DNA from: Azorinus chamasolen
Taxonomy: Eukaryota; Mollusca; Bivalvia; Cardiida; Solecurtidae
Assembly: GCA_963576725.1 (NCBI GenBank)
Contig: OY755246.1
Location: 75,794,239 to 75,858,238, forward strand
DNA: 64,000 nucleotides
Direction: 5' to 3'
A program made the translations under genes and the position numbers. This document shows, one piece after another, positions 60,196-64,000 of this stretch. Every line of letters begins with the position of its first letter. Position 1 is the stretch's first letter. Under the pieces are notes generated by a model that ran no database searches, was not told the origin of the DNA, and saw nothing but the letters and a program-made list of their open reading frames with translations.

Positions 60196-63100
60196 GTTAC
60201 TGAAACTCACTTGGATATGTCTGTCTCTGATGAATCATTATATTTCTCTGAATTATATGATACGCCATATAGAAAAGACAGAACTAATCACGGAGGGGGG
60301 TTACTTGTTTATGCATCTTCTAATCTGATTTGCGAAAGAATAGCTGACTTAGAACAATTTTGTACTTAATCTCTTTGGATCAGCGTTAAAGTTAAGAAGA
60401 AAACATTTTTGATTGGAACATTTTATAGCCCCAAAACGTCGGATGCAGATTTCTTTGCTAATTTTAACCGTAATATTGAAAAAGCTTATGAAAAATCGTC
60501 GAACATTATTCTAGTTGGAGATTTTAATGAAGATTTATTGAATCCAAATAACAGAATGCTTAAAGATATTATTATTACAAATTATATGGTTAACACCATC
60601 ACAACTCCTACACGACTAAATGCTTTATTAGACCCTATCTTGATACCCACCGATATGAAATACCATGACGCTGGCATCCTATCAATCCCACCTGAGATAA
60701 GTGACCATTGTGCAACTTTTATTATATTGCCATTTCCTTATGAACTAAGAGGCACTTTTGAAAGAAAGGTTTATTTATATAAAAGAGCGGACTTTGATCT
60801 GTTAAATGCAAAAGTAGCGGCTTTTGATTGGCAATGTTTAAATGAAGGTTCGATAGACGATGCTTGCACACTATTTACAGAAACATTTCTTCATTTTGTT
60901 AATTTGTGTATTCCGTCTAGAAATATTACCATACGGTATGATGATAAACCATGGTTTGACTCTGAGCTACGTAAATATTGCAGAATAAGAGATAGACTTA
61001 AACGCATAGCTTTAAAGTCATTAAAACAACATGATTTTGATAAATATAAACACATGCGGAATAAAGTCAATAACATGAAAAAATATGCAAAACAAACATT
61101 CTTTAGTTCTTTAGAACATAATTTAGAAGACCTAAGAACAAATGATAAAAAGGCTTCTGGAATACTATTCGTCACTTCATTAAAAATAATGACTGTACTG
61201 CTAACATACCACCTTTGTGTGAAACTTCTTCAGATGGAGATATTTCTTGTTTTTATACAGACGACGAAAAATCAAATTGTTTAAATAATTTCTTTGCAGC
61301 TATATCTACAGTAGATGACACAGATGCTACCCTCCCCCCGTTCTCTCCAAAAACAATGAATAGTCTGACCACCATTAATATTAATGATACTGAGGTAGAA
61401 GAAACAATAATTTCACTCGTCTTGAATAAAGCATCTGGCCCCAACTGTATATCTCATAGAATGCTTAAAGGATCAGTCATAACAATATCTAAACCGCTTG
61501 CTATTATTTATAATAGATCATTGAATGAAGGCGTTTTTCCAAATGCTTGGAAAATTGCAAATGTAATACCACTTTTTAAAAAGGGGGATAAATCCATACC
61601 GTCAAACTACAGACCTGTCTCTCTGCTCAGTTGCTGTGGCAAATTGTTCGAACGAATCGTTTTTAAACATATGTACAACTTTTTCTTAGGAAATAACTTG
61701 ATACATGTATACAAGTACCAATCAGGATTTCTTCCTAATCACTCTACTGTTTATCAGTTAATTGATATTGTTCATCACATCTGCCAATCATTTGATAACA
61801 AACAACACTCTTGCATGGTGTTTTGTGATATTTCTAAAGCCTTTGATCGAGTATGGCATAACGGTCTTACTTTTAAACTACAGGAAAATGGCATCAATGG
61901 GCGTCTTTTAATATGGCTGACTAATTACCTAAGCAATAGGTGCCAAAGAGTTGTTCTTCGTTCTTCTTTCTCTGCTGTAAGAACAATATCGGCTGGTGTT
62001 CCACAGGGATCTGTGTTGGGACCTCTTTTATTTTTGATTTACGTTAATGACATATCTGACTCGCTACTGAGCTTAACAAGATTATTTGCAGACGATAGCT
62101 CTCTTTACATATCTGCTACCTCTTTAAATGACATTGAAGGTATTTTAAACCACGATCTTAAATTAGTTTCCGCTTGGGCTAAGACCTGGCTTGTTAATTT
62201 CAACCCCGCTAAAACTGAGGCAATGATGTTTTCGCTTAGAAATCATGACACGCGGCCTAATATATTTTTTGAAGGCACTGCTATACAATTCGTTAATTCT
62301 CATAAACACTTGGGTGTCACCCTAAATTCAAATGGTCAGTGGAATGATCACATTGATAGCATACTTAAATCTGCTTCCAAAACAATTGGAATAATGAAAA
62401 ACATTAAATTCACCTTAAACAGAAGGGCCTTAAATCAAATTTACATTTCTTACGTACGGCCAATACTAGAGTATGCTTCTATTGTTTGGGATGGTTGTTC
62501 CGAAACTGGTGCAGATACATTAGAAAAACTACAGAACGAAGCAGCCCGTATCGTAACTGGCTTAACCAGATCGGTATCGCTAGATAATCTATATCAGGAA
62601 TGTGGATGGGAATCACTAGCCAGTCGACGAAAGTTACAAAAGCTCTGTTTCGTTTATAAGGCCTCTCATAACATGGTTCCATCATATATTAGTGATTTGA
62701 TGCCACCCTACGTAAGGGAGCTAACCCACTATCCATTAAGAAATAAAAATGATATCGAAGTGCCTTTCTCACGTACGTCAGTCTCCAAGAAATCATGCAT
62801 CCCGTCTTCAATAGCACTATGGAACAGCATTAGCCCAGATAGCAGAAATTTAAATACATTAAGCTCATTTAAAAACTCATTGCGGAACAATTTTAGCAAT
62901 TATAACGTTCCATCTTACTACTATTTTGGAGATAGGTATTTGTCAGCTATACACGCCAGAATTAGGAACAACTGTAGCAATCTGAATGGTGATCTTTTTA
63001 AAAACCACCTTAATCAAAATCCTTTATGCGAATGTTCACATGAAATTGAAAATGCCGAACATTACTTTTTTCAATGTAGTCTTTTTCAAAATCAGAGACT

Positions 63101-63242
63101 TAACCTATTTCGTACAACACAAAGGTACCATCCTCTAAATACCGAAATGCTTCTGTTTGGCAAACAAAATCTAAATGATGAAGACAATAAAATCATATTT
63201 GCTGCCGTGCATTGTTATATAAAGCAATCACGGAGGTTTTAG
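60193..63242 (+). pseudogene. LINE ORF2: endonuclease-reverse transcriptase, one stop and one frameshift
   Basis: The frame starts at the array junction with TETHLD (endonuclease, catalytic Glu), then HGGGLLVYASS, a TAA stop at 60367..60369, LVGDFNED (Asp/Asn) and ISDHCATF (His). A single-base deletion around 61152..61158 shifts the frame. From there 675 codons are open: NYRPVSLLSCCGKLFERI, motif A FCDISKAFDRVWH, motif B GVPQGSVLGPLLF, catalytic FADD (residues 291-294 of the open stretch), and a C-terminal Cys/His cluster CECSHEIENAEHYFFQC. The reverse transcriptase is whole. Family placement rests on the FADD, GVPQGSVLGP and C-terminal cluster; the exact clade is not resolved. Confidence 0.92.
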
Positions 63243-63411
63243 TCTCACGTATTGTGCACCTATCGATGTACTAACTCTTAGTTTAATATTATACTTTTTC
63301 TAAGATTATGCTAAGATGTCTTACTTATAACGGTATGTTCTTATGCTAAGATGTCTAAGTGTCCTCTGATCGTACTACTATAGTTAGGATATATGTCGCC
63401 ACATGGCTCCT

Positions 63412-63444
<33 letters not shown>

Positions 63445-63640
63445 CTCTCTCTCTCTCTCTCTTTCATCCACTATCTCTCTTACTCTATATCTTTCACAAA
63501 CATTGTATTAAGTTTCATATTTTGTTTGCCATTACATGTATATATGAATGCTTTGTATGGGGAGGGTCAAATCTAATGTTGTAAGAACTTGTGACCCGAC
63601 CCAATTTCCTCTAATATGGAAATAAAATATGTTTAAACTA
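60196..63640 (+). mobile_element. 5'-truncated non-LTR retrotransposon (Jockey/CR1-type LINE)
   Basis: 3445 bp inserted in the 45-bp array. It begins inside the endonuclease domain, so ORF1 and the first part of ORF2 are missing, the usual result of incomplete reverse transcription. It ends AATAAAATATGTTTAAACTA without a long poly(A). Because both flanks are array units, a target duplication cannot be separated from the array itself. Confidence 0.93.
63243..63640 (+). other. LINE 3' untranslated region with (TC)n tract
   Basis: About 400 bp after the ORF2 stop. The phrase TATGCTAAGATGTCT is repeated (63307 and 63342). A (TC)n-type tract lies at 63411..63464. A GACCCGACCCAATTTCC segment precedes the A-rich end. 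Confidence 0.8.
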
Positions 63641-64000
63641 AAGACAAGTCAAAATGTAATGTAAACTAGCATGTCCCTACCACAAAGACAAGTCAAAATG
63701 TAATGTAAACTAGCATGTTCCCACCACAAAGCCAAGTCAAAATGTAATGTAAACCAGCCTGTCCCCTCCACAAAGCCAAGACAAAATGTAATGTAAACTA
63801 GCATGTCCCCACCACAAAGCCAAGACAAAATGTAATGTAAACTAGCCTGTCCCCTCCACAAAGACAAGACAAAATGTAATGTAATCTAGCCTGTCCCCTC
63901 CACAAAGCCAAGTCAAAATGTAATGTAAACTAGCCTGTCCCCTCCACAAAGCCAAGTCAAAATATAATGTAAACTAGCCTGTCCCCTCCACAAAGCCAAG
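63641..64000 (+). repeat. 45-bp array, part right of the LINE
   Basis: Eight further units of the 59831..60195 array continuing to the window edge. A 72-codon minus ORF with a 15-residue period is an artefact of 45 being divisible by three. Confidence 0.96.

Overview
This is an animal nuclear DNA window with no recognisable host protein-coding gene, and it is made almost entirely of mobile DNA and tandem repeats. The AT-rich base composition, the mix of mariner, DIRS, LINE and tRNA-SINE remnants, a dispersed repeat of a type I associate with bivalves (7131..7650), and the habit of small palindromic elements carrying tandem arrays all suggest a marine invertebrate, most probably a bivalve mollusc. 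That assignment is inference. No bacterial-style operons, promoters or CRISPR arrays are present.

Autonomous-type elements: a mariner element with both terminal inverted repeats and TA duplications but a broken transposase (1940..3285, minus strand); a reverse transcriptase pseudogene (26110..27220, minus); a structurally complete DIRS-type tyrosine-recombinase retrotransposon (44875..49522, plus) with inverted terminal repeats, an internal complementary region, an intact Gag-like ORF, a frameshifted RT-RNase H-methyltransferase-like region and a tyrosine recombinase with all catalytic residues; and a 5'-truncated Jockey/CR1-type LINE (60196..63640, plus).

Non-autonomous elements: dozens of 150-300 bp palindromic elements recur through the window. 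I use working names. TTAA-A, -B, -C and -D begin TTAACCC and end GGGTTAA, which is piggyBac-like. The pogo-like group begins CAGTAAAACC, ends GGTTTTACTG and is flanked by TA. The GGATCC-type elements have a hairpin centred on GGATCC arms. TTAA-A, -B, -C and GGATCC-type share a recognisably related central hairpin.

Tandem arrays: about 25 arrays with 18-59 bp units. The largest are 1..1710 (31 bp), 5531..6418 (29 bp), 9946..10540 (31 bp), 10770..11345 (36 bp), 12445..12995 (40 bp), 21340..24680 (37 bp) and 32605..33945 (25 bp). Many arrays sit inside the palindromic elements, and in several cases the unit is visibly a piece of the host element. Three arrays were later split by transposon insertion (DIRS, LINE, TTAA-D). 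All long ORFs in the arrays are artefacts of units divisible by three. The window looks like a transposon graveyard in which small palindromic elements repeatedly seed minisatellites that then serve as landing sites for larger elements.
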